This document shows positions 49,082-61,037 of a stretch of DNA of 64,000 bases, piece after piece. Made by a program: the position numbers and the translations under genes. This DNA is from Ensifer canadensis (GTDB lineage Bacteria; Pseudomonadota; Alphaproteobacteria; Rhizobiales; Rhizobiaceae). Under the pieces are notes generated by a model that was not told the origin of the DNA, ran no database searches, and saw only the letters and a program-made list of their open reading frames with translations. Every line of letters begins with the position of its first letter. Position 1 is the first letter of the stretch. Location of the stretch: the NCBI RefSeq assembly GCF_017488845.2, contig NZ_CP083370.1, forward strand, positions 1,488,001 to 1,552,000, read 5' to 3'.

Positions 49082-49474
49082 TCAGTTCGCGCGCACCACG
49101 GCGTCGCCGCGCTCCGCAAGCGCTGCCAGATCGGCCGGCTTCAGCTCGACCGATTCGCCGCATCCGCAAGCTGACGTCTGGTTGGGGTTGTGGAAGGTGA
49201 AGCCGGAGCGAAGCGTCGTCACCTCGAAATCCATCTGGGTGCCGAGCAGGTAAAGCACCGCCTCCGGCGCAACCCAGACCTTGGCACCAGCGTGCTCGAT
49301 CAGATCGTCCTTTGGATTGGGCTCGGTGACGAGATCCACGGCATACTCCATGCCGGCACAGCCGCCCTTCTTGATGCCGACGCGGATGCCCAGGGCATCG
49401 CCACCTGCATTTTCAACGATCGACTTGACGCGCCCGGCGGCTGCATCGGTCAAGCTCATCACGGCAAAGCCCAT
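49082..49474 (-). CDS. sufA: A-type Fe-S carrier SufA (HesB/IscA family)
   Basis: A 130-residue Fe-S cluster carrier that passes clusters from SufBCD to target proteins. The three invariant cysteines are Cys39 ('GGCAGM'), Cys103 and Cys105 ('TSACGCGES'). It is the last gene of the suf operon, 98 bp after sufT, and ends before a strong terminator. ATG 49474 (MGFAVMSLTD) is used; ATG 49459 (MSLTDAA) is an alternative closer to the family start. Confidence 0.94.
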   Translation of the reverse strand: MGFAVMSLTDAAAGRVKSIVENAGGDALGIRVGIKKGGCAGMEYAVDLVTEPNPKDDLIEHAGAKVWVAPEAVLYLLGTQMDFEVTTLRSGFTFHNPNQTSACGCGESVELKPADLAALAERGDAVVRAN

Positions 49475-49572
49475 CGGCCTTTTCTCCTTGTCGTCACCGG
49501 GGTAAAGGCCCGGCGCCTTCCAGAATCAAATGTAGTGTCCGCAGCTTAACGGATCAATATGGCGCCTTGCGG

Positions 49573-49953
49573 TCAGTACCAACCGATGGCCACCTGTGCC
49601 TCTTCCGACATGCGGTCAGGCGTCCACGGCGGATCGAAGGTCATAGAGACCTCGACTCCCGACACGCCTTCGACGGCGCCCACCGCATTTTCGACCCAGC
49701 CGGGCATCTCGCCGGCGACGGGGCAGCCCGGCGCGGTCAACGTCATGTCGATCTTGACCATGCGGTCATCTTCGATGTCGATCTTGTAGATCAGGCCGAG
49801 CTCGAAGATGTCGGCGGGGATTTCCGGGTCGTAGACGGTCTTCAGCGCGCTGATGATATCGTCGCTCAGACGTGCCAGTTCTTCGGACGGGATTTCCGAA
49901 TGCACGATGCCCTCGCGCACGTCGATCTTGTCTTCCGTTGCATCCAGGCTCAT
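49573..49953 (-). CDS. sufT: SufT, DUF59/MIP18-type Fe-S maturation protein
   Basis: A 126-residue MIP18-family protein. 'VYDPEIPADIFELGLIYKID' and 'MTLTAPGCPVAGEMPGWVEN' are the family signatures, and the latter holds the conserved Cys. The family assists Fe-S cluster maturation, often under high Fe-S demand. It lies between sufS and sufA in the operon. It starts at ATG 49953 after GGAGG. Confidence 0.93.
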   Translation of the reverse strand: MSLDATEDKIDVREGIVHSEIPSEELARLSDDIISALKTVYDPEIPADIFELGLIYKIDIEDDRMVKIDMTLTAPGCPVAGEMPGWVENAVGAVEGVSGVEVSMTFDPPWTPDRMSEEAQVAIGWY

Positions 49954-50024
49954 GTCGGCCTCCTAGACTTTCTCTTTCAGTTCAGATGCTTGAGTTGAAA
50001 CTCTGAACCATTTTCCAAACCCGA

Positions 50025-51266
50025 TCAGGCGAAGAACTTGCGCGCGTACTCAAGCGCGTCAGCCAATGCGTCCACTTCAGCCCGCGTATTGTAGAGGCCG
50101 AAGGATGCGCGGCATGTGGAGGTGACGCCGAAGCGTTTCAAGAGCGGCTGCGCACAATGGGTGCCCGCGCGAACTGCGACGCCGGCGCGGTCGATCACCG
50201 TCGAGATGTCATGGGCGTGAACGCCTGCGATCTCGAAGGAAAAGATGCTGCCCTTATCAGGCGCATTGCCGAACACTTTCAGCGAGTTGATCCTCGACAG
50301 GCGCTCGCGCGCATAGGCGGTCAGGTCGGCTTCGTGCCTGGTGATCGCCGCCCGGCCGATCTTTTCCATGTAGTCGAGCGCGTAGCCAAGCCCGATCGCC
50401 TGGACGATCGGCGGCGTTCCGGCTTCGAAACGATGCGGCGGATCGTTGTAGGTGACGCGGTCTTCGGTCACTTCCTCGATCATTTCACCGCCACCCATGA
50501 ACGGGCGCATTTCCTTCAGGCGGTCCATCTTGCCGTAAAGCACGCCGATCCCCGAGGGACCGTAGAGCTTGTGGCCGGTCATCACGTACCAGTCGCAGTC
50601 GATGTCCTGCACGTCGACAGGCATGTGGACTGCGCCCTGGCTGCCGTCGACCAGCACCGGAATGCCGCGCTCGCGGGCAATCCGGCAGATCTCCTTGACC
50701 GGTACAACGGTGCCCAGAGCATTCGACATGTGGGTAATGGCGATGAGCTTGGTGCGCTCCGTCAGGCACTTGACGAAATCTTCGATGTGGAACACGCCAT
50801 CGTCGTCGATCGGCGCCCAGACCAGCTTGGCGCCCTGGCGTTCGCGGATGAAATGCCAAGGCACGATGTTAGAGTGGTGCTCCATGATCGACAGCACGAT
50901 CTCGTCGCCCTCGCTAAGCTTCGGCATACCGTAGCCATAGGCGACTGTATTGATCGCCTCGGTGGAGGATTTTGTGAAGATGATGTTGTCGGCCGATGGC
51001 GCGTTCAGGAAGCGGCGCACTTTCTCGCGCGACGCTTCATAGGCCTCGGTGGCGGCATTCGAGAGGAAATGCAGGCCCCGATGCACGTTGGCGTATTCGT
51101 TGGCGTAGGCATGGCTCACCGCGTCGATGACTGACTGCGGCTTCTGCGCCGATGCGCCGTTGTCGAGATAGACAAGCGGTTTGCCATAGACAGTCCGGGA
51201 CAGGATCGGAAAATCCTTGCGGATCGCTTCGACGTCATAGGCTGGCACCGGCACAGTGTGTTCCAT
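50025..51266 (-). CDS. sufS: Cysteine desulfurase SufS (group II)
   Basis: PLP enzyme that takes sulfur from cysteine and hands it to the SufBCD scaffold. 'YLDNGASAQKPQSVIDAVSH' begins the fold; the PLP lysine is in 'VMTGHKLYGPSGIG' and the catalytic Cys in 'VTSTCRASFGLYN'. The short R-x-G-x-H-C-A-Q loop is group-II type. I chose ATG 51266 (413 residues), since the TTG at 51275 is weak. No SufE gene is seen in this operon, so the sulfur relay must use another protein. It lies 27 bp after sufD. Confidence 0.95.
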   Translation of the reverse strand: MEHTVPVPAYDVEAIRKDFPILSRTVYGKPLVYLDNGASAQKPQSVIDAVSHAYANEYANVHRGLHFLSNAATEAYEASREKVRRFLNAPSADNIIFTKSSTEAINTVAYGYGMPKLSEGDEIVLSIMEHHSNIVPWHFIRERQGAKLVWAPIDDDGVFHIEDFVKCLTERTKLIAITHMSNALGTVVPVKEICRIARERGIPVLVDGSQGAVHMPVDVQDIDCDWYVMTGHKLYGPSGIGVLYGKMDRLKEMRPFMGGGEMIEEVTEDRVTYNDPPHRFEAGTPPIVQAIGLGYALDYMEKIGRAAITRHEADLTAYARERLSRINSLKVFGNAPDKGSIFSFEIAGVHAHDISTVIDRAGVAVRAGTHCAQPLLKRFGVTSTCRASFGLYNTRAEVDALADALEYARKFFA

Positions 51267-51293
51267 GTCTTTCAATCCAATCAGTCGCGCCTG

Positions 51294-52571
51294 TCAGGCA
51301 TGCTTCACGAGCCAGGCCGAGATTACGCCTTCCAGCGCCTCGACCAGCGGCTCGTCGTCGAGTTCCTCGACGATTTCGGCGACGAAGGCGTTGACGAGCA
51401 TCGCCCGCGCCTTGTTTTCCGGAATACCGCGCGCAAGCAGATAGAAGAGCTGCGTGTGGTCGATGTCAGTAACCGTCGCGCCGTGACCGCACTGCACGTC
51501 GTCCGCAAAGATCTCCAACTCGGGCTTGGACGAAAGGTCGGCATCGTCCGAAAGAAGCAGCGTGTTGCACGCCATCCGCGCGTCAGTCTTCTGCGCGTCC
51601 TTGGCAACCAGGATCTTGCCCTGGAAGACGCCTTTGGCGCGATCGAAGACCACGTTGCGGATGATTTCCGTCGATGTGGTGTGCGGCACGTTATGGCCAA
51701 GCGTGAAGGTGACGTCCGTGTGGCTTTCGCCGCCGAGCAGGTTGATGCCGCGTAGCTTGAAATCAGCGCCTTCGCCGCTCGTCTTGCCGTGGATCTCCTG
51801 TCGCACCAGCTTGCCGCCGGCATTGATGACGAAAAGATACAGCTTGGCGTCCTTGGCGAGATCGAAGCGCATCTGCCCGAGATGGGTGTCTGCGGCTCCC
51901 TGCTGCTGCAGGATGATCCAGATGATGTCGGCACCCTCGCCAACCGCAACGTCGCTGACCGTTGAGACCAGGCTCTCGCCGGCATCGGTTGACAGGTGAC
52001 GTTCGATCACAGTCGCCTTGGTGTTCGCACCGAAGGAAACCGGGAAGCGCGTGTGCGACTGGCCGATGCTCTGCACCAACTGAATTTCAAGCGGGTCTTC
52101 CAGCTCGGTTCCGTCTGCGATCGCAAGCTCGATACCACCGCGCACGAGGCCGCCGTTGATGCGGCCGATTGCGTCGTCCGAGCCGAGCACCGCAAGGCCG
52201 GCAGCAGCCGACCCGTCGAGCAGGCTGTCGGTGTAGGAGCGCATCGTCACGCCCTCGGGCGCATTGCCCTTGAGGTCGGCATGGCCGTTGCGCACCGCAA
52301 GTACTGTCGAGCCGGCGACAAGCGCCTCGACGCGATCAGCAAAAGCCGTCGGGTCGGCGGCAGGTACCGCACGCAGCAGCGTGCGAAGATCGGTATAGTG
52401 CCAGGACTCGACGCGGCGCGTCGGCAGGCCTGATGTCCGCAGTTCGTGCACCAAGGTGTCACGAACCGACAGCACCGAGCCGTCGCCGGGTAGATCGCCG
52501 ATCTGCGCGGTATAGGCATCGACGAGCGCCGTTTCGGCTGCCGTCATCTTGATTGCCTGTTGCATATTCAT
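51294..52571 (-). CDS. sufD: Fe-S cluster assembly protein SufD
   Basis: Scaffold subunit of SufBCD, 425 residues. The beta-helical core is visible in 'ERHLSTDAGESLVSTVSDVA'. The C-terminal part has 'HTTSTEIIRNVVFDRAKGVF', 'QGKILVAKDAQKTDARMACN' and 'IFADDVQCGHGATVTDIDHT', with the His/Cys residues of the SufB-SufD interface. It lies 22 bp after sufC and 27 bp before sufS. Confidence 0.96.
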   Translation of the reverse strand: MNMQQAIKMTAAETALVDAYTAQIGDLPGDGSVLSVRDTLVHELRTSGLPTRRVESWHYTDLRTLLRAVPAADPTAFADRVEALVAGSTVLAVRNGHADLKGNAPEGVTMRSYTDSLLDGSAAAGLAVLGSDDAIGRINGGLVRGGIELAIADGTELEDPLEIQLVQSIGQSHTRFPVSFGANTKATVIERHLSTDAGESLVSTVSDVAVGEGADIIWIILQQQGAADTHLGQMRFDLAKDAKLYLFVINAGGKLVRQEIHGKTSGEGADFKLRGINLLGGESHTDVTFTLGHNVPHTTSTEIIRNVVFDRAKGVFQGKILVAKDAQKTDARMACNTLLLSDDADLSSKPELEIFADDVQCGHGATVTDIDHTQLFYLLARGIPENKARAMLVNAFVAEIVEELDDEPLVEALEGVISAWLVKHA

Positions 52572-52593
52572 TCGAACACTCCTTCAACAGGCC

Positions 52594-53349
<756 letters not shown>

Positions 53350-53426
53350 TATATCGTCCTCTTGGGAAACGAACGTCTGTTTGCGCGCAAAGCGGATGCG
53401 CGCCATTCAATAATCAGTTCAAGGCC

Positions 53427-54896
<1,470 letters not shown>

Positions 54897-55006
54897 GTCG
54901 TTCTCCAATCTTGCCGGATCCAAGGTCCGGTAGCTTGTCAACACGATGCGAACTTGGCGCACCGCTTATGTAATGGCTAAAAGGCGCTTTTCACCCCGTT
55001 TGCCAA

Positions 55007-55026
55007 GCGGAAAATTGCTTTTCCGC
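55007..55026 (-). promoter_or_regulatory. Hairpin in the gap before sufB
   Basis: A perfect 8-bp inverted repeat (GCGGAAAA / TTTTCCGC, 4-nt loop) in the 152-bp space between the NifS-like gene and sufB. It may stabilise, process or attenuate the operon mRNA. Confidence 0.4.
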
Positions 55027-55048
55027 AATTTCGTTCAACCGCGCGTTC

Positions 55049-56215
55049 TCACGCGGCCTGACCTGTCGTTCGGCGCCTTGCGGCGACCTTGGCGAACACC
55101 GCCGCGCAACGCTCGATCTCGGCCTCCGTGGTGGCCGGGCCGATCGAGATGCGCAGTGCCCCCTGACGGGGGTCGTAACCCATTGCAGTCAGCACGTGGC
55201 TCTGACCGACCTTGCCGGATGAGCAGGCGGAACCCGCCGAAAGTGCGACACCCTCGAGGTCGAAGGCGATCTGTCCGGTTTCCGCTTTCATGCCAGGAAG
55301 CGTGAAGAAGATGGTGTTGCCAACGCGCGAAACGTCGCGGCCATGGATCACCACATCCGGCGCCGAGGTCTGCATATCCTGTTCCAGCCGATCGCGAAGC
55401 GCTGCGACCGATGCCATGCGATCATCGAGGTTGTCGGCAGCCTTGCGCGCCGCTGCAGCAAAGCCTGCGATCGCAACCGCGTTCTCGGTACCTGAGCGAT
55501 GGCCCTTTTCCTGGCCGCCGCCCCGGATCAACGGTGCCGGCATCATGATCTCACCCCGGGCGACAAGCGCGCCAGCGCCCTTGGGGCCGCCGATCTTGTG
55601 CGAGGAGATGATGAGAAAATCCGCACCCAGTTCTTCGATAGATAGCGGCAGCCGACCGGCCGCCTGTACGGCGTCGACGAGGAGAATACCGCCATGGGTG
55701 CGAACGATCGCGGCAATCTCGGAGATCGGCTGAATGATGCCGGTTTCGTTGTTGACCAGCATCACCGCGACCATCGGCAGGCCGCTTTCGCGGTCGTGGG
55801 TGTCGAGAAGCGCACGCAGGGCCTCGAGATCGACGACACCGGCGGTCGTCACCGGGATTTCCGAAACGTTCTCGCGCGCAAACCGCCCGCCTTCGCGCAA
55901 TGCAGGATGCTCGATCGCCGAGGCATAGAGTCGGCCAATCTTCAGCGGCGTGCGGCCCATGCGGAAATCGGGCGTCAGCACCATGTTGGCCGCTTCGGTC
56001 GCGCCGCTGGTGAAGATCACGCTTGCCGCCTTGGCGCCGCAAAGCGCGCCCACGTCGCGGCGGGCATTTTCGATCAGCGTGCGGATCGTCCGGCCCTCGC
56101 CATGGACGGAGGAAGGATTGCCGACCAGATCGAGCGCAGACAGGCACGCGTCGCGCGCTTCGGCAAGAAGCGGCGCCGTGGCGTTCCAGTCCATATAGAT
56201 GCGCGAGGTCGACAT
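55049..56215 (-). CDS. Cysteine desulfurase (NifS/IscS-like, group I)
   Basis: A 388-residue PLP enzyme and the second desulfurase of the operon. 'IYMDWNATAPLLAEARDACL' begins the fold, the PLP lysine is in 'ISSHKIGGPKGAGALVA' and the catalytic Cys lies on the mobile group-I loop 'LSAGSACSSGKVGQSHVL'. Group-I enzymes usually donate sulfur to IscU-type or tRNA-thiolation proteins, so having it first in a suf operon (the common rhizobial order) suggests division of labour with SufS. AAGGAAAT precedes ATG 56215. The promoter upstream carries an ICE-like site. Confidence 0.94.
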   Translation of the reverse strand: MSTSRIYMDWNATAPLLAEARDACLSALDLVGNPSSVHGEGRTIRTLIENARRDVGALCGAKAASVIFTSGATEAANMVLTPDFRMGRTPLKIGRLYASAIEHPALREGGRFARENVSEIPVTTAGVVDLEALRALLDTHDRESGLPMVAVMLVNNETGIIQPISEIAAIVRTHGGILLVDAVQAAGRLPLSIEELGADFLIISSHKIGGPKGAGALVARGEIMMPAPLIRGGGQEKGHRSGTENAVAIAGFAAAARKAADNLDDRMASVAALRDRLEQDMQTSAPDVVIHGRDVSRVGNTIFFTLPGMKAETGQIAFDLEGVALSAGSACSSGKVGQSHVLTAMGYDPRQGALRISIGPATTEAEIERCAAVFAKVAARRRTTGQAA

Positions 56216-56335
56216 AATTTCCTTCGCTAGAACAATAGGCTCACCGCCGACAACCACCGACGATGCATTTTCCTTGAATTTTCCGCACCGCTTGCCTTAT
56301 GAGACGAAGCACACGGCGGAATGCCCGCACAGAAG

Positions 56336-56386
56336 TTTTGAACGGTTCTAAACTAGGTTTTAGAAAAGCTGAGTGCTTTCGTCAAG
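56336..56386 (-). promoter_or_regulatory. suf operon promoter with candidate Irr (ICE) box
   Basis: On the minus strand CTTGACG (56380-56386) and CTAAAA (56358-56363) are 16 bp apart. Directly downstream, TTTAGAA-CCG-TTCAAAA (56352-56336) differs by one base from the Irr motif TTTAGAA-N3-TTCTAAA, and an extra arm TTCTAAAA lies at 56365-56358. Irr bound there would cover the transcription start. Confidence 0.6.
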
Positions 56387-56439
56387 ACTCATCGCGATCC
56401 GAAACCAAGATTCGAACCAGGAACACCCCCGGAGAGCCA

Positions 56440-57117
56440 ATGCCCGAAATTATCTTCAACGGACCTGCCGGCCGCCTCGAAGGCCGCTATCAGCCTTCGA
56501 AGCAGAAGAGCGCCCCGATCGCCATCATCCTGCACCCGCACCCACAGTTCGGCGGCACGATGAACAACCAGATCGTCTACCAGCTTTTCTACATGTTCCA
56601 GAAGCGCGGCTTTACGACGCTGCGTTTCAACTTCCGGGGCATCGGCCGTAGCCAGGGCGAGTTCGACCATGGCGCCGGCGAGCTTTCGGATGCCGCATCT
56701 GCGCTCGACTGGGTGCAGAGCCTGCATCCCGATTCGAAGAGCTGTTGGGTTGCCGGTTATTCCTTCGGCGCCTGGATCGGCATGCAGCTCCTGATGCGCC
56801 GTCCGGAAATCGAAGGCTTCATGGCCGTCGCCCCGCAGCCGAACACCTATGACTTCTCGTTCCTGGCGCCCTGCCCGTCCTCCGGCCTCATCATCAATGG
56901 TGATTCGGACAAGGTGGCACCCGAGAAGGACGTGAACGGACTTGTCGAAAAGCTGAAGGCGCAGAAGGGTATTCTCATCACCCACAAGACCGTGCCGGGA
57001 GCCAACCACTTCTTCAACGGCCAGGTCGAAGGCCTGATGGCGGAATGCGAGGATTATCTCGACCGCCGCCTCAACGGCGAACTGACGCCGGAGCCGGCTG
57101 CCAAGCGCATCCGCTGA
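56440..57117 (+). CDS. Alpha/beta hydrolase
   Basis: A 225-residue serine-hydrolase-fold protein. 'AIILHPHPQFGGTMNNQIVY' is the oxyanion-side motif. The nucleophile elbow is 'WVAGYSFGAWIGMQLL' (Ser in GYSFG), the acid is likely in 'LIINGDSDKVAPEKDV' and the His in 'VPGANHFFNG'. The family (YfhR-like or dienelactone-hydrolase-like) has no firm substrate. GGAGAG lies 4 nt before ATG 56440; the frame to 56299 is rejected. It is divergent from the suf operon, so it may share the ICE-containing region. Confidence 0.85.
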   Translation: MPEIIFNGPAGRLEGRYQPSKQKSAPIAIILHPHPQFGGTMNNQIVYQLFYMFQKRGFTTLRFNFRGIGRSQGEFDHGAGELSDAASALDWVQSLHPDSKSCWVAGYSFGAWIGMQLLMRRPEIEGFMAVAPQPNTYDFSFLAPCPSSGLIINGDSDKVAPEKDVNGLVEKLKAQKGILITHKTVPGANHFFNGQVEGLMAECEDYLDRRLNGELTPEPAAKRIR

Positions 57118-57135
57118 TACCGATGCGGGCGGCTC

Positions 57136-58398
57136 TTAAGGCCGCCCGATCCATTGTGGGGGCAATGGGTTGACCACATTTTGTAGCGCCTCGGCGCATT
57201 CCACACGATTGCGCCCGTTTTCTTTTGCCGCATAGAGAGCCTTGTCGGCCCGCTGCATCGCCTGTTCGAGCGGTTCACCCTTGGCAATCGCCGCAACGCC
57301 GAAGCTTGACGTCACTCTCGCCTGCTCCGCAAGACCGTCGATCTTTTGCGACATCATCGCAGCGCGCATTCCGTGCGCCACCACCCGCGCCTCCTCCAGA
57401 TCTGTGGAGGGCAGGAAAACCACAAACTCCTCGCCGCCAAGACGACCGGCAACTGCGCGGTTGGGCATGACATCTTTCAGGACGCGCGCAAACTGGCGGA
57501 TCACCTCGTCACCTGTGTGGTGTCCGTAGCTGTCATTCACCAGTTTGAAACGGTCGAGGTCGGCCAGAATCAAGGTGCCCGGCTGACGGCCCTCGCGCAG
57601 CTGGAGCATAGGGATGACGCGTTCGGTGAAGCCACGCCTGTTATAGAGCCCGGACAAGAGGTCTATTTCCGAGCGTGCGCGGGCATCATCGACGATCTCC
57701 TTGACCATGACGCCGAGCATCGCAAGACCGGTGCTGACGATCAGCACGGCGCCAAGCGCCTGGGAAATCAGCGCGAACGGGCTCGATACATAATCCTGCG
57801 CGGTTGCCCCGGAACCGGCCGCGACGGCCGCGTAGATTTTCAGGAGATAGTAGCCAGAGGTCAGTACCAGCAGCGAGAGCAGGATCCAGTCCGCCGCCGA
57901 GCGCCGTTTGGAGCGGATGACGACGGAGGCCGACCACGCCTGGATGACAAAGAATGGCAACTGGTAGGGGGCGGCATGCTGCAGCGTTCCCCTAGGAAGA
58001 TCATAGATCGCGAGGTCGAGCGTCACCGAGGCCAGGAAGAAGGCGACAAGCACCTGCCAGTTGGCTGGCACGCGATAGAACAGACCAAGGCCGAAGCGCA
58101 GCAGACAGAAACCGGCAAGCACGCTCGCAAATGCACCGATGGCAAAAAAACGGGGAAAGGATGTGAAGGGCACGACGGTTTCGAATACCGCCGCGAGCGA
58201 GGCAACGGCAAAGCCGCCGGCGCAAAAGAGCGCGGCCCTTCTGGACCGGCTCTTGGCGGCAATGACAAGAAATGCTGCAGTGAATATCTGGGCGATAACG
58301 AAGTTCACAGCCAGCAGAGAAATCGCACCACCCATCGACGAACCCGAATTGTCTGTTGCCACGGCAGGGCCGCTTTGTGCCACCTCATGTGGCAGCAC
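57136..58398 (-). CDS. Membrane-bound diguanylate cyclase (GGDEF)
   Basis: Makes cyclic di-GMP. About seven hydrophobic segments occupy residues 25-235 and a GGDEF domain the rest, with the signature GGEEF at residues 321-325 ('AGRLGGEEFVVFLPSTDLEE') and the substrate-site 'LADLDRFKLVNDSYGHHTGD' intact, so it should be active. The inhibitory RxxD I-site, normally five residues before GGDEF, is absent. The GTG at 58398 is used, and ATG 58335 (MGGAISLL) is a plausible shorter start; neither has a clear ribosome site. Input signal unknown. Confidence 0.88.
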   Translation of the reverse strand: MLPHEVAQSGPAVATDNSGSSMGGAISLLAVNFVIAQIFTAAFLVIAAKSRSRRAALFCAGGFAVASLAAVFETVVPFTSFPRFFAIGAFASVLAGFCLLRFGLGLFYRVPANWQVLVAFFLASVTLDLAIYDLPRGTLQHAAPYQLPFFVIQAWSASVVIRSKRRSAADWILLSLLVLTSGYYLLKIYAAVAAGSGATAQDYVSSPFALISQALGAVLIVSTGLAMLGVMVKEIVDDARARSEIDLLSGLYNRRGFTERVIPMLQLREGRQPGTLILADLDRFKLVNDSYGHHTGDEVIRQFARVLKDVMPNRAVAGRLGGEEFVVFLPSTDLEEARVVAHGMRAAMMSQKIDGLAEQARVTSSFGVAAIAKGEPLEQAMQRADKALYAAKENGRNRVECAEALQNVVNPLPPQWIGRP

Positions 58399-58472
58399 CG
58401 GACGATACTATCGGTGGCAGGCGAAAATTTGATTAATCGGGCAAAGGGAATCGCGGCAGGCGGTACCTGCCG

Positions 58473-59609
58473 TCAGCCTGCGGTGCGGGATGCGAATTTG
58501 CCGCCGGTGACCGGTTGGCGCACCCCGGTTGTGCCGGGATAGGTGAGCGGCAACCCCCGCTGCGCACGCACCGCGAGATAGGCCCAGGCCTCTGCCTCCA
58601 TCGAATCACCGTTGAAGCCGACCGCTTCGGCCGCAAGCACGTTTGCACCATGGGCTGTCGCCTCCGATGCCAGATCCCGCATGATCACCGGATTGAGCCG
58701 GCCGCCGCCGCACACGATGTAGGTTCGGGGCGCTGCTGGCAGATGACTGGCCGATTTGATGATCGCAGCCGCCGTCACATAGGCGAGCGTTCGCGCTCCG
58801 TCTTCGAGATTGGCGTCCTTTCCCTTTGGCGGTGCGAAATCGTTGCGATCGAGCGAACGGCGCCTGTCCGAGGAGAAGAAGGGATTGAGCAGATAGCGTT
58901 CGGCAAGATCCGGCAGCACGCTGCCTTCGCTGGCAATCATGCCGCCCTGGTCAAAGGGAATGCCGGCATGTGCCTCCACCCATTGATCGATCAGCGTGTT
59001 GCCGGGCCCGCTGTCGTAGGCAACCAGTCCGACGTCGGCGCCGATGAATGTCAGATTGGAGATGCCGCCGATGTTGACGAAAACGACCGGCTGAACCAGT
59101 TCGCCATTCGCTGCGGCGTTCCGGGCGAGTGCTGCATGATAGGCCGGAATGAGCGGTGCGCCCTGGCCACCATGCTCCATGTCGTTGGCGCGCATGTCAT
59201 AGACGACATCGATGCCCGTTTCGCGGGCAAGCAGCGCCCCGTCGCCGATCTGGACGGTCAGGGCATCGTCTGGCCGGTGAAGCACGGTCTGGCCGTGAAA
59301 CCCGATAACATCAACACTTTCGCGCAAGATGTTGTTCTGCCGGAGAAATGCCTGAACCGCTTCGACATGCCTGAGCGTCAGTTCCCGCTCGAGATCGGCC
59401 AAAATTCCTGGCCGTTGCTCGCGGCTGGCGATCGACTTTGCGTCTTCGAGACCCTGTTTCAGCCGGTCGCGGAAGCGTGCCTCATAGGCGTATCCCGCCG
59501 AAGGTCCCTGCTCGACGATCGCATCGCCGTCGGTGCGCAGCAGCGCCACGTCGATCCCGTCCATGCTTGTCCCGCTCATCAAGCCGATCGCGGTCATGAT
59601 CTTGCCCAT
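58473..59609 (-). CDS. anmK: Anhydro-N-acetylmuramic acid kinase
   Basis: Phosphorylates 1,6-anhydro-MurNAc released by lytic transglycosylases so that it can be recycled to cell wall or degraded. It has 378 residues. '[20 protein letters not shown]' is the ATP-site start, '[20 protein letters not shown]' follows, and '[20 protein letters not shown]' and '[16 protein letters not shown]' are conserved. GGAGG precedes ATG 59609 by 6 nt. It is divergent from tyrS, a usual neighbour. Confidence 0.95.
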   Translation of the reverse strand: MGKIMTAIGLMSGTSMDGIDVALLRTDGDAIVEQGPSAGYAYEARFRDRLKQGLEDAKSIASREQRPGILADLERELTLRHVEAVQAFLRQNNILRESVDVIGFHGQTVLHRPDDALTVQIGDGALLARETGIDVVYDMRANDMEHGGQGAPLIPAYHAALARNAAANGELVQPVVFVNIGGISNLTFIGADVGLVAYDSGPGNTLIDQWVEAHAGIPFDQGGMIASEGSVLPDLAERYLLNPFFSSDRRRSLDRNDFAPPKGKDANLEDGARTLAYVTAAAIIKSASHLPAAPRTYIVCGGGRLNPVIMRDLASEATAHGANVLAAEAVGFNGDSMEAEAWAYLAVRAQRGLPLTYPGTTGVRQPVTGGKFASRTAG

Positions 59610-59733
59610 GCATTCCTCCAAGGCGTTGCCCATCTACATAGCAAAAACATCGGCCAAGCAAAGACGTGCACTTTTGCCCAAACAGTGCTAAACGCCGCGC
59701 GCAGACGTTCTACCCAGCCGAAAGAGACAGGTC

Positions 59734-60987
59734 ATGTCCGAGTTCAAGTCCGATTTCCTCCACACCCTCAGCGAGCGCGGTTTCATTCATCAGATTTCCG
59801 ACGAATCTGGTTTGGACGAACTGCTGCGCAAGGAAACCGTGACTGCCTATATCGGCTACGATCCGACCGCTTCGAGCCTGCATGTTGGCCACCTGACACA
59901 GATCATGTTGCTGCACTGGTTCCAGGCAACCGGCCATCAGCCGATTTCGCTGATGGGCGGCGGTACAGGCATGGTTGGCGACCCTTCCTTTAAGGAAGAG
60001 GCGCGCAAGCTGATGACCGTTGAGATAATTGAGGACAATATTGCCTCTCTCAAGCATGTCTTCGCCAACTACCTCGACTACGACAAGTCCGAGACCCCGG
60101 CACTGATGATCAACAATGCTGAGTGGTTGCGCGGGCTTAACTACCTTGAATTCCTGCGTGACGTTGGCCGCCATTTCTCGGTCAACCGCATGCTGTCGTT
60201 CGACAGCGTCAAGACCCGGCTTGATCGCGAGCAGTCGCTGTCGTTTCTCGAGTTCAACTACATGATCCTGCAGGCCTACGACTTCGTCGAACTGCACAAG
60301 CGCACCGGCTGCCGATTGCAGATGGGCGGCTCGGATCAGTGGGGCAACATCATCAATGGTATCGACCTGGGCCACCGCATGGGAACGACCCAGCTTTACG
60401 CCCTCACCTCGCCGCTTCTGACGACGTCGTCCGGTGCGAAGATGGGCAAGTCGGTCAATGGCGCTGTTTGGCTCAACAAGGACCTGCTGCCGATCTATGA
60501 CTTCTGGCAGTATTGGCGCAATACCGAGGATGCCGATGTCATCCGCTTCATGAAATTGTTCACCACTCTTCCCATGGCCGAAATAAATCGTCTCGCTGCC
60601 TTAGGCGGATCGGAGATCAACGATGCCAAGAAGATTCTGGCAACGGAAGTGACCGCAATCTTGCACGGACGGCAGGCAGCGGAGGAAGCTGCTGAGACCG
60701 CCCGCAAGACCTTCGAGGAAGGGGCAGTCTCCGAAAACCTGCCGTCGGTCGACGTGCCTGCGTCGGAACTCGAAGCCGGCATCGGCCTGCTGACGCTTGT
60801 CGTACGTGCGGGGCTTGCCTCGTCCAACGGCGAAGCCCGCCGTCACGTTCAGGGCGGCGCCGTGCGCATCAATGACGAGGCCGTCAGCGATGAGCGCCGC
60901 CTGATCGGCAGTGGCGATGTGACCTCGGATGGCATCGTCAAGCTGTCGCTCGGCAAGAAGAAGCATATCCTCGTTCGCCCCGCATAA
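59734..60987 (+). CDS. tyrS: Tyrosyl-tRNA synthetase
   Basis: Charges tRNA-Tyr, 417 residues. The class-I HIGH motif appears as 'SSLHVGHL' (His50-His53) and KMSKS as KMGKS (Lys236-Ser240). The tyrosine pocket is '[20 protein letters not shown]'. A C-terminal S4 RNA-binding domain ends the protein ('[14 protein letters not shown]'). ATG 59734 is the natural start. It is followed by a hairpin shared with the converging AsmA-like gene. Confidence 0.97.
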   Translation: MSEFKSDFLHTLSERGFIHQISDESGLDELLRKETVTAYIGYDPTASSLHVGHLTQIMLLHWFQATGHQPISLMGGGTGMVGDPSFKEEARKLMTVEIIEDNIASLKHVFANYLDYDKSETPALMINNAEWLRGLNYLEFLRDVGRHFSVNRMLSFDSVKTRLDREQSLSFLEFNYMILQAYDFVELHKRTGCRLQMGGSDQWGNIINGIDLGHRMGTTQLYALTSPLLTTSSGAKMGKSVNGAVWLNKDLLPIYDFWQYWRNTEDADVIRFMKLFTTLPMAEINRLAALGGSEINDAKKILATEVTAILHGRQAAEEAAETARKTFEEGAVSENLPSVDVPASELEAGIGLLTLVVRAGLASSNGEARRHVQGGAVRINDEAVSDERRLIGSGDVTSDGIVKLSLGKKKHILVRPA

Positions 60988-61012
60988 GCCGGTGCACTCC
61001 TAGAGAATCTCG

Positions 61013-61036
61013 AAGGCCGGCCATTGTGCCGGCCTT
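61013..61036. terminator. Terminator between tyrS and AsmA-like gene
   Basis: AAGGCCGGC (61013-61021) pairs with GCCGGCCTT (61028-61036) around a 6-nt loop, with ATTATT after it. It abuts the stop codon of the opposing gene. Confidence 0.7.
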
Positions 61037-61037
61037 A

